From Chitinophaga pinensis (GTDB lineage Bacteria; Bacteroidota; Bacteroidia; NS11-12g; UBA955): 64,000 nucleotides of DNA. Within the stretch, counting starts at the first letter, position 1. Every line of letters starts with the position of its first letter. Below, in pieces: positions 1 to 9,152 of the stretch. The translations under genes were made by a program, and so were the position numbers. Below the pieces are notes generated by a model, which did no database searches, had not been told where the DNA came from, and saw only the letters and a program-made list of their open reading frames with translations. The stretch is from positions 62,001 through 126,000 of the forward strand of contig CAMBXL010000005.1 of assembly GCA_945871905.1 (NCBI GenBank), given 5' to 3'.

Positions 1-1592
1 CCTACTTTGTATATTTGACCATTGAAAGTGTATTCAAAAGCAACTGCTAAAATTTCATCATTATTTAGTGCTGTATTTAAGGATACATAACCCAATCTTT
101 GGTTAACGTTAAATTCATTTTCGTTCAACTGTCGTGCATATGTCAAAAGTTCGTAATCCAAGCCTTGTTGGTATTGCGGATATTGACTGTTTAATGCATC
201 AATAGTAGACTTGGACAAACGAATGTTATTGCTCCCTGCTCCATTTGTGAAATTATTGTAAATGGTATTGTGTTCATTAGAAGTTCTTGGGTCAAGGAAA
301 CCTGGAATTCTAGCATTTGCATTGTAAGGATTGGTTTCACCCAAATCCATTATAGACAATACATCTCTGGTATTTTCGAAATTTCCGCTTCTGTTGGTAA
401 CCCATATTTCAACACGGTTAATAAAAACACCTGAAGCAACAAGAGGTAAATTTGACAAGGCATTGTCATATTGGTCTTTGAAAAACTGACCAAGAAAATA
501 GTGTCGATTTTGGTCGTAGTTGTGCGCTTGGATATTGAATTGTGTTATTTGAGCACCACCATTAACCGTTGTTTCTGTTCTTTGCCCTTTGTTTTGCGTG
601 GCTATTACAGACATTTTCAATCGACCAAATTGCCAATCTGTTTTAATCCCAAATAAAGATTGTCCTGCTTGAATTAAACTTCCATTTAAAGGCAAACTCA
701 CATTTCCGAGTTCTATCTTTTTCAACATTTGATCTTCCTTACCCACCCAATCTAATTTGGTTTGATTGTCAAAATCAAACGTTGCGTCTGTATCGTACTT
801 GATTCCTAGGTTAAGCGCATTGCCAATTTTTCCTGTTACGTTTAATTGTATTTTTTGATCAAAATCAAATTGTCCTGTTTTTTGTTGTCTTGCACTAAAT
901 TGTGGATTCCTAACGGTATTAAAATTTCCTCCAAAAGTTAATTCAGCCGATCCACTTGGTTGAATATCAATTAAACCACCTCTGAATACTTTGTCTAATA
1001 CATCTGGTGTTTTAATGAGCTCAATCTTGTTATTGTTGTTGTATCCACTAGAACCTGCATTACTTTTGGCACGTTGGTCATAGTATCGTTTGCGTTCATC
1101 AGCTGCGGTTTCTGCCAAATATTCGTCTCTTGTTAAAGACTTAACCAAAGTTTTGCGTCCACCTACTTGCTTGTAAACATCATATCGTTTGGTCTGAGGA
1201 TTGTATTGAACGTCTTTTTTAACAGAGGGGTCTAATAAATCGATATTATTTTTATAATCAGGTTTATCATCTTTAACATTGTCTTTTATTGGAAATGCTA
1301 ATTTACCTGAATCTTTAACACCTTTTTTACTAGTATCATTTGGAAAAATTAAATTAAGTTGAGTTTCTTTAACAGATGATGATGAAAGGATTGATTCATT
1401 TTTTGATTTTTTGATTTCTACATTTACTGACTTTTCATTTGTTTCCACAAAAAAAGAATCAATGATTGAAAGCATATCAGCACTGAACATACCTTTATAC
1501 GACCCTCCCAAAATGGGCAGAGTAAAACAAAACAGAACGAATCCAATAAGATTCTTATGTCCAAGCCTACTGGCGCTTTTTAAAAAATCCAC
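1..1592 (-). CDS. sprA: SprA/Sov, T9SS outer-membrane translocon protein (N-terminal part, truncated by window edge)
   Basis: The reverse strand is open from the window edge to a GTG at 1592; the codon before it is an in-frame TAA, so GTG is the only start that keeps the hydrophobic signal segment (FVLFCFTLPILGG). The translation carries the family's characteristic N-terminal blocks, such as GIKYDTDATFDFDN and a nearby GNVSLPLNGSLI stretch, and long beta-strand-rich sequence. SprA/Sov is the very large outer-membrane beta-barrel (usually above 2300 residues) through which T9SS cargo passes; in gliding Bacteroidota it is needed for SprB export. Only about 530 residues are visible. It matches the T9SS cargo in this window (the PKD giant at 27711-33272 and probably the FG-GAP protein at 61918). 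Family identity is confident; the GTG start is less so. Confidence 0.93.
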   Translation of the reverse strand, partial: MDFLKSASRLGHKNLIGFVLFCFTLPILGGSYKGMFSADMLSIIDSFFVETNEKSVNVEIKKSKNESILSSSSVKETQLNLIFPNDTSKKGVKDSGKLAFPIKDNVKDDKPDYKNNIDLLDPSVKKDVQYNPQTKRYDVYKQVGGRKTLVKSLTRDEYLAETAADERKRYYDQRAKSNAGSSGYNNNNKIELIKTPDVLDKVFRGGLIDIQPSGSAELTFGGNFNTVRNPQFSARQQKTGQFDFDQKIQLNVTGKIGNALNLGIKYDTDATFDFDNQTKLDWVGKEDQMLKKIELGNVSLPLNGSLIQAGQSLFGIKTDWQFGRLKMSVIATQNKGQRTETTVNGGAQITQFNIQAHNYDQNRHYFLGQFFKDQYDNALSNLPLVASGVFINRVEIWVTNRSGNFENTRDVLSIMDLGETNPYNANARIPGFLDPRTSNEHNTIYNNFTNGAGSNNIRLSKSTIDALNSQYPQYQQGLDYELLTYARQLNENEFNVNQRLGYVSLNTALNNDEILAVAFEYTFNGQIYKV

Positions 1593-1904
1593 TTACAAAA
1601 AATTACTTAAAATACTAAAAATCAATGTGTAATATTACTAACAATAGGCTTTTGGTGTTTATTATCGATATGCGAATATAACGAAGTTTTGAAATAATTA
1701 TTGTATTTATGTAAATTTTGACAAAATCATTGCAAATAATATATCTAATAAACTAAATAACAATCAATTAATCCTATAATTCTAATTCAATCTTAATTTA
1801 AATTATTTTAACAAGTAACCCCTTATTTGATAAACGCATTCACTTTTGAATTTTTAAACCATTGCCTAATATAAATATTAAAATCATTTGTTTAAATTTG
1901 CGAT
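1593..1904. other. Divergent intergenic region, sprA / PagL-like gene
   Basis: This is 312 bases of very AT-rich DNA between divergent genes. On the plus strand TAAATTTG at 1893-1900 matches the Bacteroidota -7 element (TAnnTTTG), but it ends only four bases before the GTG at 1905, and no TTG lies 17-20 bases upstream of it. I see no convincing sprA promoter, RNA gene or ORF here. Confidence 0.5.
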
Positions 1905-3008
1905 GTGTTCAAACGAAATATTTTATTTATTGTAATCTTTAAGTCTGTTACCTCTTCTTATGCACAAGAGGCCTTTAAAGGCTTTTCCGTGAATTTGTTT
2001 CCCGGTTTTTTAATAGCACACCGTGAATACATGGCAAACATGGAGGCACATACTATAGGTTTTGAACTAAACTATGTTAGCAATCACTCAGGGTGGAATA
2101 GCATTGACCAAAAATACAAACATTTACGATGGGGAGTTGGTGCCTCATACTTTAATTTGGGAAATCGCGAAACCAATGGTAGTGTCATTGATGCAAGTCT
2201 AAACGTGGAGGCAAACTTAAAAAAAAGAGCTAAATTCCAAAGTACATTGCGCTTTGGTTCGGGTATCGGTTTCCTTACCAAACCTTATAACTTCGATTTA
2301 AACAGGAAAAACAAAGCCATTGGCTCAAGATTGAATGGCAAAATGCAAATCATCTACAACACTTACCACACTATTTCGCCCAAACATCAACTAGTTCTTG
2401 GCATTGGTGTTACTCATTACAGCAACGGCAATTTCAAAAGACCTAATTTAGGAATAAACATGGCTCACTTAAGTGTTGGAATTATTCAACATTTTAATAC
2501 ACCTCAATTTAAATCGAAAGACTTACCTTCATTGTTCCCCAAAAATGGATTAGAAGTCATGTTTGCCTATGCTAATAAACAAATTGCAGTTGCTGATATT
2601 CGCCGTTTTAATATCTATGCAGCTAGTTTTTTGGCCTATTACCAACATAAAAACAAACCACGTGCTTGGCGTTTTGGTCCTGAGTTTTTTATTGACAAAA
2701 CCTATCCATATGAAAAATTCAACCCCAATTCTTTAAAAAACAATCAACTGCATGAAATCACTGAAGTGGCTGTCAAAGTAGGTCATGAATTTCAGTTTGG
2801 CAGAATTGCTATTGTTACCGATTTGGGCACTTATGTTTACAGACCAAATGAATATAAGAAAAGGGTTTATTTTGCCATAGGGTTCAACTACCATTTCAAC
2901 AAAGGTATTTTTGTTCAATCGAGACTGAAATCACACATGGCTGTTGCAGATTACTTTTATTGGGGAGCTGGTTATCGTTTCAAAAATCCATTAAATAAAA
3001 ATGACTAA
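1905..3008 (+). CDS. PagL-like acyloxyacyl hydrolase (lipid A 3-O-deacylase family), outer membrane
   Basis: The 367-residue protein starts with a signal peptide (cut near SSYAQ) and is otherwise strand-rich, as expected of a beta-barrel. The segment GVTHYSNGNFKRPNLGIN around residues 168-185 matches the PagL/acyloxyacyl hydrolase signature, in which His and Ser of HYSNG form the catalytic pair. Family members remove an acyl chain from lipid A in the outer membrane. The protein is about twice as long as classical PagL (about 170 residues), so it has an additional C-terminal half of unknown role. The start is GTG at 1905 because an in-frame TAA lies just upstream and no ATG precedes the signal segment. 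The stop overlaps the next gene by 8 bases, so the two are probably co-transcribed. Enzymatic activity is inferred from one motif. Confidence 0.72.
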   Translation: MFKRNILFIVIFKSVTSSYAQEAFKGFSVNLFPGFLIAHREYMANMEAHTIGFELNYVSNHSGWNSIDQKYKHLRWGVGASYFNLGNRETNGSVIDASLNVEANLKKRAKFQSTLRFGSGIGFLTKPYNFDLNRKNKAIGSRLNGKMQIIYNTYHTISPKHQLVLGIGVTHYSNGNFKRPNLGINMAHLSVGIIQHFNTPQFKSKDLPSLFPKNGLEVMFAYANKQIAVADIRRFNIYAASFLAYYQHKNKPRAWRFGPEFFIDKTYPYEKFNPNSLKNNQLHEITEVAVKVGHEFQFGRIAIVTDLGTYVYRPNEYKKRVYFAIGFNYHFNKGIFVQSRLKSHMAVADYFYWGAGYRFKNPLNKND

Positions 3009-3729
3009 ATATCTTTTTTTCATTTCAATTGTATTGTTTAGTTGTCATCCTGCCGATGATTTATTGACCTCATACGGGGAAGTTATCAGCGAAGAACGCC
3101 AAATGCCTAATTTTAATGCCATTGAGGTAGGTGAAAAGTTTGATGTTTTTATCATTCATGATTCAATAAAAGCTGGAACAATTATTATGTACGCAGGTAA
3201 AAATGTTATTAAAGGCTACACAACTGTTGTCGAAAATAACTTACTAAAAATAAGAAACGAAAACTCCTTTAATTGGGTTAGAAAACTAAAAATTAGACAA
3301 AAAGTTATTGTTTATGTTAACACTCTCAATAGAATTGAAATATTTGGGAGCGCAAAAATCATCAGTGAAGGACCAATTATAAACAAACAATCGATAACAA
3401 TAAACCAAGGTGGACTCGAAGATGCAGAACTAAATATTGAGGCAGATTACATCAATATCAATTGTAATAATACAGGTGGTGTAATTTTGAGTGGATCTTG
3501 TTTTTTGATTTCTGCCTCTGTGGATGATATTAGTTTCTTGGATGCAAGAAATTTACTGGCAAAAAAATGCTACATCGCAAGTTTTAGCAGAGCTGATTCT
3601 TATGTAAAAGGGCTCGAAGTACTTGATATTAAACTTTTTGGTGCAGGGAACATACATTACTCAGGAGAACCTAGTCAAACTTTTACTAAATTCAACTCGG
3701 GCGAGGGTAAAATCATCCCTTTAATGTAG
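3001..3729 (+). CDS. DUF2807 (GIN domain) lipoprotein
   Basis: This 242-residue protein opens with a lipoprotein signal (IVLFSC, predicted lipidated Cys at about residue 15). The rest resembles the putative auto-transporter adhesin head domain DUF2807: an opening block with FNAIEVGEKFDVFI, then alternating short strands with repeated Ser/Gly/Asp-rich turns as in a beta-helix. Such proteins are abundant in Bacteroidota and their function is not established. It overlaps the preceding PagL-like gene by 8 bases and runs 9 bases into the convergent lpxK 3' end. Both neighbours act on the envelope, but a functional link is only inference. Confidence 0.75.
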   Translation: MTKYLFFISIVLFSCHPADDLLTSYGEVISEERQMPNFNAIEVGEKFDVFIIHDSIKAGTIIMYAGKNVIKGYTTVVENNLLKIRNENSFNWVRKLKIRQKVIVYVNTLNRIEIFGSAKIISEGPIINKQSITINQGGLEDAELNIEADYININCNNTGGVILSGSCFLISASVDDISFLDARNLLAKKCYIASFSRADSYVKGLEVLDIKLFGAGNIHYSGEPSQTFTKFNSGEGKIIPLM

Positions 3730-4743
3730 TTTCTTTTTTATTGCCTCTAACAACATTTCTTTTTCGTCAAACATTATCTCAGTTTGTAAAGGCAAAACCC
3801 AAAATTTATTCTCAGGAAGTAAGTTCTTAAGTGTTTCATTGAGCAACTTCGATTCATCTTTTTCGGTTGTAATTACAATGGTTTGAGCATCCAAAGAATC
3901 AATAAGCATAGCGATTTCTTTTACTGAATAATAAAAATGATCGGGGAATGATTTAGCTTCGACTACCGAATATTGCGATTTTAATTCATTGATAAACAAT
4001 TTTGGATTTGCTATTGATGACAAAGCTATTACTTTTTGAACATTCAACTCTGAAAGACTTGCTGACCCTTTAATTGAACGAATTCTTTGGTATTGAATAC
4101 AAGTAAAAAACACAGATTGATGCTTACTTGGATTAATCTTTCGAATAAGTTGTTGCTTTTCATCTAAACCCATGGTTTGGGGACATTTTGTTACTACGAT
4201 GATGTCCGCTCTATATATTCCGTTAATACTTTCGCGCAATCTACCTATAGGTAACAAAGTGTCATTGAAATACAAATTACCATATTCAGTAAGCACTATT
4301 TGAACATCTAATTGAACCGCCCTGTGTTGAAAAGCATCATCCAAAAGCACCAATTGAACCTTAGATTTTTCATAATGCTGTAAGCCAAGTTTTCGTTTTT
4401 CGGCTACCACCACTTCCACTTCGGGCAAATGTTGTAAATACCAAAATGGTTCATCACCTATTGTTTGAGCTGAAGAGGTTTGATTAGCGTGTATTAATCC
4501 TTTGGTTTTTCGTCCATACCCTCTTGACAAAATCCCAATTTTATAATCCCCATTAAATTCGTTAAATAACCATGCAGTAAAAGGGGTTTTACCACTTCCA
4601 CCCACTTGCAAATTTCCGATTCCAATGGTTTTTAATGTCGATTTATATGATTTAAAAAACTGATGGTCGTAGCAATAATTCCTAACTTTGGTAATGGCAT
4701 TGAACAATAAAGCCAAAGGGAAAAGTAGGAATTTAACCAACAT
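3721..4743 (-). CDS. lpxK: Tetraacyldisaccharide 4'-kinase LpxK
   Basis: LpxK phosphorylates the 4' position of the tetraacyldisaccharide precursor of lipid A at the inner membrane. From the chosen ATG at 4743 the protein is 340 residues, normal for the family. A hydrophobic N-terminal helix precedes the P-loop GGSGKTP (residues 48-54), followed by the conserved SRGYGR and the LLDDAFQHR block that closely follow in LpxK. A TTG 12 bases upstream also opens the frame, but the ATG lies one base after the truA stop (TGA-T-ATG), which fits translational coupling. The 3' end overlaps the convergent DUF2807 gene by 9 bases. Confidence 0.95.
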   Translation of the reverse strand: MLVKFLLFPLALLFNAITKVRNYCYDHQFFKSYKSTLKTIGIGNLQVGGSGKTPFTAWLFNEFNGDYKIGILSRGYGRKTKGLIHANQTSSAQTIGDEPFWYLQHLPEVEVVVAEKRKLGLQHYEKSKVQLVLLDDAFQHRAVQLDVQIVLTEYGNLYFNDTLLPIGRLRESINGIYRADIIVVTKCPQTMGLDEKQQLIRKINPSKHQSVFFTCIQYQRIRSIKGSASLSELNVQKVIALSSIANPKLFINELKSQYSVVEAKSFPDHFYYSVKEIAMLIDSLDAQTIVITTEKDESKLLNETLKNLLPENKFWVLPLQTEIMFDEKEMLLEAIKKKLH

Positions 4744-4744
4744 A

Positions 4745-5467
4745 TCAATAAACAATTTCAGTTAAGTAAAGCCCATGAGCGGGCACAGAAACACCTGCTA
4801 ACCTTCTGTCTTTACTTTCTAATATTTCTTTAAACTTCTCAATTGTAATTTTATCTTCTCCTAACAAGGTTAATGTTCCTACCATTGCTCTAACCATGTT
4901 TCTCAAAAAACGATTGGCTGTCACTTCAAACACTAAAATATGATCTTTATAATACCATTCCGCATGCATTACATTACAGACATAATGTTTCACGTCTGTA
5001 TTCGTTTTACTAAAACAACTGAAATCTTGTTCTCCCAATAGTAAAAGTGCTCCTTCATTCATTTTTTCCAGATTCAATGGATGAAACCACCTTACCGCAG
5101 CATTGTGTAAAAAAGGATTCTTATCAAAAATAATATGGTATTCGTATGTCCTTGATTTAGCATTAAAACGGGCATTAAAATCATCTGAAATTGCAACTAT
5201 ATCATGAATAGCAATGTCATGTGGCAAAATACCATTTAGGTTTCTAATGATAGAATCGGGCAAAACTACCGAAGTATCAAAATGAGCAAAATATTGTTTA
5301 GCGTGCACTCCTGTGTCCGTTCTACCACACCCCATTGTTTCAATAGGTTGTCTCAACAAAACAGACAATGCGTTGTTAAGCACCTCTTGAACAGTCATGC
5401 CATTGGGTTGAATTTGCCAACCTTGATAGTTGGTACCATTGTATGAAAGTTCAATTAGATATCTCAT
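4745..5467 (-). CDS. truA: tRNA pseudouridine(38-40) synthase TruA
   Basis: TruA isomerises uridines 38-40 in the anticodon arm of many tRNAs. The 240-residue protein begins with RYLIELSYNGTNYQGWQ, typical of the family, and has the catalytic aspartate in GCGRTDTGVHA (Asp51). Further family blocks include the FNARFNAKSRTYEY segment and FLRNMVRAMVGTL near the C-terminus. It starts at an ATG directly after the SprB-repeat lipoprotein gene's 3' end (8-base gap) and is followed by lpxK, so it lies in a leftward operon. The order is common among Bacteroidota. Confidence 0.97.
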   Translation of the reverse strand: MRYLIELSYNGTNYQGWQIQPNGMTVQEVLNNALSVLLRQPIETMGCGRTDTGVHAKQYFAHFDTSVVLPDSIIRNLNGILPHDIAIHDIVAISDDFNARFNAKSRTYEYHIIFDKNPFLHNAAVRWFHPLNLEKMNEGALLLLGEQDFSCFSKTNTDVKHYVCNVMHAEWYYKDHILVFEVTANRFLRNMVRAMVGTLTLLGEDKITIEKFKEILESKDRRLAGVSVPAHGLYLTEIVY

Positions 5468-5475
5468 GACTTTAA

Positions 5476-6066
5476 TTAGTCTATGAATCTACCACCATTG
5501 CCCAACCAATCAGTAATTACCTTCTTTTCATTTTCTGTCAAACCACCCATGTATCCATCAACAGCTTTTGTTTTCATCATTTGACCTCTTTCTACAATTT
5601 TACAATCGGTACTAAAGATATTTGGAACAGCACCATTGCTTGCATGACAACCAGAAATAGCACATTTTTGAGAAACCAAAGCCTTAACATTGGTAAACAA
5701 TGGACCTGCAGTTCCGCTTTCTATTATAGTGAAAGTTGAGTTTTTAGTACATCCATCGGCATCTTTAACTACCAAAGTATAATTACCAACTGCTAAATCT
5801 TTAACTTCGCTATTGCTAGTAAAGTTACCGCCATTAATTTGGAATGTAAAACCTGTTGATCCAGAAGCAGCAATTAAAACTTCTCCATTATTTTGGCAAG
5901 GACTAGCATTTTTAACCGTTGTATTAACAACAATATTTTTCGATTCACAGTTTACGGTTGGACCATCATCGTCACTATTACCATCGTCATCATTTTTCTC
6001 GCAAGAGCTTAGCACAAAACACACTGAAAGTAGTGTTAGAAAAAGATTTTTTTTAGATAATTTCAT
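5476..6066 (-). CDS. Lipoprotein with a SprB-type repeat and a C-terminal CX4CH (haem-like) motif
   Basis: The 196-residue protein starts with a lipoprotein signal (FVLSSC, Cys22) and an Asp/Asn-rich spacer. Residues about 45-115 look like one SprB-type repeat (an Ig-like module ending in the typical GNYTLVVKDADGC). Residues about 122-196 contain CAISGCH (Cys135, Cys140, His141), followed by NGAVPNIF, a Met pair at 163-164 and GYMGGL near the end. This resembles small cytochrome-c-like or planctomycete-type domains that bind haem through variant CXnCH motifs, with a downstream Met as possible sixth ligand. Haem binding is inferred; the Cys pair could instead form a disulfide. It lies 4 bases downstream of the M20 peptidase gene. 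Confidence 0.6.
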   Translation of the reverse strand: MKLSKKNLFLTLLSVCFVLSSCEKNDDDGNSDDDGPTVNCESKNIVVNTTVKNASPCQNNGEVLIAASGSTGFTFQINGGNFTSNSEVKDLAVGNYTLVVKDADGCTKNSTFTIIESGTAGPLFTNVKALVSQKCAISGCHASNGAVPNIFSTDCKIVERGQMMKTKAVDGYMGGLTENEKKVITDWLGNGGRFID

Positions 6067-6070
6067 ATAG

Positions 6071-7456
6071 TTATTTTTTTAATTCTGAGTAAAATTGATA
6101 GAAATATGGAATTGTTTCAATGCCTTTGTAATAATTGAACAAACCATACTTTTCGTTTGGCGAGTGTAAAGCATCTGAGTCGAGCCCAAATCCCATTAAC
6201 AATGATTTTATTCCTAATTCAGCTTCGAATAACGCAATAATTGGGATACTTCCTCCACCACGGGTTGGGATTGGATTTTTTCCAAATGTTTGGAACATTG
6301 CTTTAGAAGCAGCTTGAAATTCAATACTGTCTGTAGGTGTAAGAACTGGTTCGCCACCGTGGTGAGGGGTTACTTTTACTTTAACACTTGCAGGCGCTAT
6401 TTTTTCAAAATGAGCTTTGAATAAATCAGATATTTTATGTGAATTTTGTCCAGGGACTAAACGCATACTAATTTTGGCATTTGCTTTACTTGGCAATACT
6501 GTTTTAGACCCTTCTCCAATATAACCTCCCCATATTCCATTAACCTCTAACGTTGGTCTGATACTGGTTCTTTCAACTGTAGAATAACTTTTTTCTCCCC
6601 ATACATCGTCAATATTTAAGTCTTTTTTGTAGGCATCCAAACTGAAAGGCGCTTTTGCCATTTCGGTTCGGTCCGCATCTGACACCACTATTACATCGTC
6701 ATAGAAACCCGGAATTGTAATGTGATTATTTTCGTCATGCAAAGACGCAATCATTTGACATAAAATTGTAGCTGGATTAGCCACAGCACCACCATATACA
6801 CCTGAGTGTAAGTCACGGTTTGGACCTACTAATTCTACTTCCATGTAGGCTAAACCTCTTAACCCAACATCTATACTTGGCGTGTCATTGGCAATCATAC
6901 TTGTATCACTTACCAATACAACATCCGCCTTTAATTTCTCTTTATTAGCTTTGATAAAAGTTCCTAAATTAGCAGAACCTACCTCCTCTTCACCTTCAAT
7001 CATAAATTTAACATTACAAGTCAATGAGTTCGTTCTCATCATACTTTCAAATGCTTTTACGTGCATATACATTTGACCTTTATCATCACAAGCTCCTCTT
7101 GCATAAATAGCACCTTCAGGATGTTCTTCTGTTTGTTTAATTACTGGTTCAAAGGGTGGTGAATGCCACAAATCGAGTGGATCAGCAGGTTGAACATCGT
7201 AGTGACCATATACCAAAACAGTTGGCAATGAAGCATCAATGATTTTTTCACCATAAACAATTGGATGACCTGCAGTTGGACAAATTTCAACATTATCTGC
7301 GCCAGCTTCTTTTAACTTTTCGGCAACAAAATCGGCTGTTTTTTTAACATCTTCAGCAAATTTACTGTCTGCACTTACAGATGGAATGCGTAATAAGTCT
7401 AGGAGTTCGTTTAAAAATTTATCCTTGTTGGCGTTTAAATATTCTGAATGGGTCAT
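6071..7456 (-). CDS. M20 family dipeptidase (metallopeptidase)
   Basis: This 461-residue protein is full length for M20 dipeptidases of the carnosinase-like group, cytosolic di-zinc enzymes that hydrolyse dipeptides. It has GHYDVQPAD (zinc ligand His85, catalytic Asp87), GACDDKG (bridging Asp124), EGEEEVGS (catalytic Glu about 156, ligand about 157), the dimerisation-domain HSGVYGG, and a C-terminal HSPNE (last zinc ligand). There is no signal peptide. The start is ATG at 7456, isolated from aat by 69 bases. The natural substrate cannot be told from sequence. Confidence 0.93.
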   Translation of the reverse strand: MTHSEYLNANKDKFLNELLDLLRIPSVSADSKFAEDVKKTADFVAEKLKEAGADNVEICPTAGHPIVYGEKIIDASLPTVLVYGHYDVQPADPLDLWHSPPFEPVIKQTEEHPEGAIYARGACDDKGQMYMHVKAFESMMRTNSLTCNVKFMIEGEEEVGSANLGTFIKANKEKLKADVVLVSDTSMIANDTPSIDVGLRGLAYMEVELVGPNRDLHSGVYGGAVANPATILCQMIASLHDENNHITIPGFYDDVIVVSDADRTEMAKAPFSLDAYKKDLNIDDVWGEKSYSTVERTSIRPTLEVNGIWGGYIGEGSKTVLPSKANAKISMRLVPGQNSHKISDLFKAHFEKIAPASVKVKVTPHHGGEPVLTPTDSIEFQAASKAMFQTFGKNPIPTRGGGSIPIIALFEAELGIKSLLMGFGLDSDALHSPNEKYGLFNYYKGIETIPYFYQFYSELKK

Positions 7457-7525
7457 TGTAAATAATTATTATAGACGCAAACATAATTAATTATTGATAA
7501 AATTAAAAACCAATCTTTATGACTC

Positions 7526-8083
7526 CTAATAAATATATTCCTTAAGAAATTCCATGTATTTTTTCTGTGTTATTTCTTTGGCCCCAAACTGTTTTAAATG
7601 ATCTGTTATAAACTGACAATCCACTAATTTAATATCTTGTAAATGAACCCAATCCATCAAAAAAACCAAGGCAATTTTACTTGCATCTGTCACTGTGTGA
7701 AACATACTTTCCCCAAAAAACATTTTCCCAATTTTCAATCCATACAATCCTCCTACAAGTTCATCATTGCGCCACACTTCGAAACTGTAGGCAAATCCCA
7801 GCGTGTGCAAATGGCAATACAATTCGATAATTTCCTCAGAAATCCAAGTTTCTTCTCTTTTTGCACAAGCCTGCATGGTTGACTTAAAATCGCAATTGAT
7901 TCTTAAATCAAACGTATTTTTGGAATATAGCTTTTTTAAATTCTTAGGTACATGAAATTCCGACGGAAAAATAACACCTCTCTTTTTGGGTTGATACCAA
8001 TAAATGGTATTGTTTTCATCAGGGTCTGCCATTGGGAAAACCCCTTCAAAATAGGCGTTAAGAACTTGATGTGCCGTTATCAT
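7526..8083 (-). CDS. aat: Leucyl/phenylalanyl-tRNA-protein transferase Aat (short form)
   Basis: Aat transfers Leu or Phe from tRNA to proteins with N-terminal Arg or Lys, marking them for ClpAP. The 185-residue protein has the family blocks YFEGVFPM, IYWYQPKKRGVIF, the conserved EVWRNDELVGGLYG and FFGESMF, and the final DCQ motif (LVDCQF). E. coli Aat is about 234 residues; here the N-terminal segment that usually carries GGDL is missing, so the protein begins almost at the GVFPW-like motif. It lies 6 bases downstream of the PfkB kinase gene. The short form probably works because all central blocks are intact. Confidence 0.9.
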   Translation of the reverse strand: MITAHQVLNAYFEGVFPMADPDENNTIYWYQPKKRGVIFPSEFHVPKNLKKLYSKNTFDLRINCDFKSTMQACAKREETWISEEIIELYCHLHTLGFAYSFEVWRNDELVGGLYGLKIGKMFFGESMFHTVTDASKIALVFLMDWVHLQDIKLVDCQFITDHLKQFGAKEITQKKYMEFLKEYIY

Positions 8084-8089
8084 ATTTCA

Positions 8090-9007
8090 CTAAACTATGT
8101 CTACATAGCTTAATTTTTTGAAGGCATTTACCCTCTCCATCAATTCCTCTCTTGGAATCTCTAAAATATTGTCTGTTCCAAATTTTTCGACACAAAAACT
8201 AGCCATGGCACTTCCATATATGATTGCACGTTTCATATTTTCAAAACTAATATCATTGGTGAGCGCCAACCAACCAATAAATCCTCCAGCAAACGTATCG
8301 CCTGCACCAGTTGGATCAAAAACATCTTCTAATAACATTGCTGGTGCCGAAAAAACTTGGTCGCCATGAAACAACAATGCACCGTGTTCCCCTTTTTTGA
8401 TAATCAAATATTGAGGGCCCATTTCTCTGATAACTCTTGACGCTTTTAACAGACTGTATTCACCCGATAATTGCCTTGCCTCTTCGTCATTAATAGTTAA
8501 AACATCTACTTTTTTTAATGCTTTTTTCAAATCTTCTAAAGCGATATCCATCCAAAAATTCATGGTATCCATTACCACTAATTTAGGTTTATTGGTCAAT
8601 CTTTCTAGCAATGTTAATTGAACCTGCGGAGACAAGTTGCCCAACATAACAAACTCAGGTTGAGCCAAAGACGCCGGAACAATAGGATCAAAATCAGCCA
8701 AAACATTAAGTTCAGTGATTAAGGTTTCTCTGCTATTCATGTCATTAAAGTAACGACCACTCCAAAAGAAGGATTTTTCGCCTTCTTTTATCTGTAAGCC
8801 TTCTGTTGATATCCCTTTACTCTTGATTAATTCAATATAAGAAGCCGGAAAATCATCTCCAACTACGGCGATTAAACTCACATCCTTGGTAAAATAGGAC
8901 GCCGCCAAACTGATATAAGTTGCTGCACCACCAATAATTTTATCTGTTTTTCCAAATGGAGTTTCTATGGCATCAAATGCTACGGTTCCGGTCACTAATA
9001 AGCTCAT
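8090..9007 (-). CDS. PfkB-family carbohydrate/nucleoside kinase
   Basis: This ribokinase-fold kinase has 305 residues from the ATG at 9007. I chose that start over the in-frame start at 9034 because the protein then begins SLLVTGTVAFDAI, the usual first strand of the family. Visible motifs are the N-terminal GGAATYISLAAS substrate/GG block and the C-terminal DPTGAGDTFAGGF signature that holds the catalytic Asp and anion hole. The family phosphorylates sugars or nucleosides; the substrate is not clear. It is the first gene of a leftward pair with aat, the two being 6 bases apart. Confidence 0.88.
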   Translation of the reverse strand: MSLLVTGTVAFDAIETPFGKTDKIIGGAATYISLAASYFTKDVSLIAVVGDDFPASYIELIKSKGISTEGLQIKEGEKSFFWSGRYFNDMNSRETLITELNVLADFDPIVPASLAQPEFVMLGNLSPQVQLTLLERLTNKPKLVVMDTMNFWMDIALEDLKKALKKVDVLTINDEEARQLSGEYSLLKASRVIREMGPQYLIIKKGEHGALLFHGDQVFSAPAMLLEDVFDPTGAGDTFAGGFIGWLALTNDISFENMKRAIIYGSAMASFCVEKFGTDNILEIPREELMERVNAFKKLSYVDIV

Positions 9008-9152
9008 TCTTAAATTTTTTTTTGCAAAAATCAACTTAAATAATGGAATATAAAAATCCAGTTTTATTTTAACGTTTAAATTATTATTTCATAGATAATT
9101 ATCAACATCGAATAATAAATTTGATTTTAATCAGTTTATTTGCTTAATTATT

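Noticed and set aside
471..1632. Plus-strand ORFs at 471-656 and 1411-1632
   Set aside because: They are antisense to the sprA frame, which has strong family matches; their translations show no recognisable features.
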